Under the pieces are notes generated by a model. The model was not told where the DNA came from, ran no database searches, and worked only from the letters and a program-made list of their open reading frames with translations. Below, one piece after another: positions 61,456 through 64,000 of a stretch of 64,000 bases of DNA (position 1 is its first letter; each line of letters opens with the position of its first letter). Made by a program: the position numbers and the translations under genes. The stretch is from Euonymus europaeus (taxonomy: Eukaryota > Streptophyta > Magnoliopsida > Celastrales > Celastraceae): contig OY756957.1 in NCBI GenBank assembly GCA_963580455.1, forward strand, positions 2,733,001 to 2,797,000. Direction: 5' to 3'.

Positions 61456-61650
61456 TTAACAAACATCACTACACCTACATGATTTCTCCCAATTAGAACC
61501 AAGTGTCAAGGTTGAACCTCTATTAGCAACATCAAAATTTACCTTTAAGCACCCACTGGGAGGTGGACTCCATTGTTGTGGTGCATTTGATTTCAACGAT
61601 GTTTCTCCTTTGTTTTTGTGTATCATAGGGGTCAAGGGCATATGCACCAC
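61456..61650 (-). pseudogene. LINE-type RNase H start, remnant
   Basis: On the minus strand a short frame reads QQWSPPPSGCLKVNFDVANR, matching the W.PPP.G.LK.N.D.A signature that opens the RNase H domain of plant LINEs. Only about 35 residues fit and the frame ends soon after. Confidence 0.55.
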
Positions 61651-62227
61651 CTCATAATTTTCGTGTCATTTACGCTATGATTAGATTGAGGAGGGGAGAG
61701 TTAAGTAGGGAGAGTTAAGTAGGGAGAGTCAAGTGAGGGATTGTGGGTTGTTTGGATTGAGAGGAGTGTTAATGAATAAGAAAATGTATAATCTTGTTTG
61801 GATTGAGGAGTTTGAGGAAGGGAAAAACATCCCTCATTAACCCTCCCCTCAACCCTTGCCCTTCAATCAAAGTGGACAAAATCTATCCCCTCACTTCACA
61901 CCCTCCACTTAACCCGCTTCCCCCTCAATCCAAGCACAACCTTAAAGTTTTTTAATTGAGGAGAAGCTGATGTGGAATTTGTATTTTTTTTAAAAATTAT
62001 TTTCTCCTATATAATTTCACATAATTTATACTTAACAGACAAATATTTGATTTATGTTTTAATGCCACATAAGCAAATTTTGTTGCTCGAAATGGACAAA
62101 ATCTGCTCGACTGATGGAGTAAGAACAAAAACAAAAGTTCGGTGATCAAATTAAAACATTTGATATTTGGGTGATCAAAATGGAACATGAATTTTTTTTG
62201 GGTGAGCACATGTTTGATTAACTCTAA

Positions 62228-62445
62228 GGTTATATTTGATAGGGGTATAATGATTACAATGATAATTAAAAATACATCGATAAACAAATACTCATGTTTG
62301 ATAAACATGTATATTATTTACTTGAATATTTTTTTATGCAATTTTCTTCATATTTTGTGTAAAATGATTACTCATGAGGAGATATAGGTAATAATTACTA
62401 CAATAGTACATTACACTCCTATTTATTACTCTCTTATTAAACACA
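62228..62445. mobile_element. MITE family copy 3
   Basis: 218 bp between TAA triplets (62225-62227 and 62446-62448). It starts GGTTATATTTGATAGGGG and ends with the complement of CTCTTATTAAACACA. The interior GATAATTAAAAATACATCGA and AAACAAATACTC and the right end TACATTACACTCCTATTTA closely follow copy 2. Confidence 0.7.
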
Positions 62446-64000
62446 TAATCTTCGGTTTCTTGAATCCAAATTGTTAAAGGCTTTCCCTGATATAATCTTC
62501 AGTTTCTTGGGCTCTGGATCTAATTCTATTTGATATGTTTCAGAAAACTACTCGCCACTCGATTCATGACCTCATGGAAAAGTGAGTACCTGAGAGGTCA
62601 CGGGTTTCAATTTTCATGTGATAAATTAATAGTACAAATATAAGAGTTGGTCAAGCCTCTAGACGGTCTCGTATGCACCAGCATAGATCACCATGCACCC
62701 ACCAATAAAGGAGTTGAAAAGTCCAACTTCCAAAACAGAAAACGCAAATAAAAATCAACGGAGATCTCGAAGCTTTGAGTGCACGAGAAGTCATTGACAC
62801 ACTAATTTTTACCCCATTTTTTCTTTTTCTTTCTTATGGCCAATCGTTTCTCTTTTGGCATAATTAGCTTCAATAACACCATAATTGGGCAAAACTAAAT
62901 TAGCATAGATGGTGAAGTTTATGGATGGAGGGTTTGATTAAACTGAAAGCGTCAAAACAATCAATTGGACAAGCTTGGGTGACCCACTTCATGAGACTAG
63001 TTTACCGTAAGGCATAAAATGATAGGTTGTTGCAACATCATTGCACAACGACACATGGCCTCAGCAACTAAGGGAGTCGACCGTTGATTTTTATCAGTTT
63101 TTCTTGGCATATTTTGGCTAAATTGTTTAGTCGATTTTTCAAATTTTAATCAAATTTAATAAAAAATGTTTATTTATAAAAAACATTGATCGGCTTCGAT
63201 TTTTTGACAAATCTACTTGCAACTATTACAAACTATCCACGCGTTTTTTTTATGAAGTCCACATGAAAAACTATGCACACTTTGTTATCTTAATCATACA
63301 ATAAAACAGCGAGTGCTATTCTCACATGCTTCTTGATATATCTCACGTCATAAAATCATAATAATGACTAGAGATTTTGTCAATTTTGTTGGCAATCTAA
63401 TTTGGTATGAGTGGGTCTAATAGACGTGACTTTAAAGTTTAATGCGTTAGGCAAGGCAAACCCCTCCACAATTAGAAACACATTAATCGACCTATCCAAA
63501 TCATATATTAGGCCCATGCATGGTCCTACCCATTAATTAATCGCTTTCACTAGTTTCAACTATTTTTTGTCGCACCATAAACTTTTTTCACTGCGAGTGA
63601 TGCTTTGGACCTTTCTTTGGGAGACAGATTAAGCTTGTTAATTGGTGCAAATTAATTCACAAGATTGGTGTGAAGTGGTTATCGGGTAATGATAGAGAGG
63701 TCAAATCTATGTGATGTGTGAAATGACATGGATGAGAAAAAAGTCCGGTGTTGAAAAACACTCCGGACCCAATTCACCAAATGCGTAGTACTATTTAACA
63801 TTTACCAATCCAGCGTTATTTGTTCGAAACTGACATAAATTTATTGTAATCTAAAATCGATATTTTTTTTCATTTCAATAAAATATATATCGTTGAATTC
63901 TTCAGGCTAAATATTACATATTTATAATTTCCTTTATTTGTTTTTTTAAAAAAATGTACATCATTTGGATTCAATGTTTTTCGACATTGGATCTAGCTCG

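Larger units (their letters stand above)
59880..64000. other. intergenic, AT-rich, transposon remnants
   Basis: No gene is supported. ACGT-core motifs (ACACGTGT at about 59895, TCACGTGTGACGTG at about 59946) lie near the KIN-7 promoter. Further right are an inverted-repeat element candidate (60713-61268), a LINE RNase H remnant (61456-61650), three copies of GGGAGAGTTAAGTA-like sequence near 61695-61735, and a MITE (62228-62445). 62450-64000 shows only low-complexity AT-rich DNA. Confidence 0.6.

Noticed and set aside
1..64000. CRISPR arrays, bacterial operons, rRNA or tRNA genes
   Set aside because: The DNA is plant nuclear; no regular spacer arrays were seen and the only tRNA-like boxes found belong to SINEs or lie in the Copia primer site.

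Overview
The window is nuclear DNA of a flowering plant, most likely a eudicot. It is AT-rich, its genes have many GT-AG introns, all recognisable genes are plant families, and the intergenic space is filled with plant-type transposable elements. The species cannot be named from the sequence. Gene models were built by reading exons on both strands, checking splice sites and checking that the joined exons keep frame; no database search was possible.

Layout. 1-2367 is non-genic with small non-autonomous elements. 2373-9965 is a complete, very young Ty1/Copia retrotransposon (333-bp LTRs, one mismatch, 5-bp target duplication, intact 1343-codon gag-pol frame), inserted about 380 bp upstream of a type I pectin methylesterase gene (10346-12125, +). 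14744-24324 (-) is a 12-exon FAB1/PIKfyve phosphatidylinositol-3-phosphate 5-kinase with FYVE, chaperonin-like, Cys-rich and kinase parts. 29339-35428 (+) is a 15-exon ARID plus PHD-finger protein (ARID4 type). 36029-38807 (-) is a 7-exon bHLH factor of the LRL type, convergent with ARID4. 42937-45139 (-) is a two-exon RBR-type E3 ubiquitin ligase, with an orphan, probably broken reading frame downstream at 41771-42139 (-). 51826-58851 (-) is a 14-exon KIN-7 kinesin of the NACK1/HINKEL type with MSA-like cell-cycle motifs in its promoter. 59800-64000 is non-genic.

Mobile DNA between genes includes three copies of one MITE family (27550, 42416, 62228), a 654-bp A-tailed retroposon with a 16-bp target duplication (45527-46180), two SINEs at one target (47169-47449), a composite SINE-like insertion (41108-41545), a 5'-truncated decayed LINE (47525-50949) and two LINE RNase H remnants.

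The genes do not form a pathway; they are unrelated single-copy neighbours. The most interesting structures are a second gag-like reading frame in the Copia leader whose start codon would be created by splicing from a donor inside the LTR, a perfect 14-bp-arm palindrome in the LTR, a perfect 81-bp in-frame coding duplication in FAB1, and a 98-bp duplication of the RBR gene start that creates an upstream ORF beginning with the same six codons. Several other local tandem duplications sit in introns.
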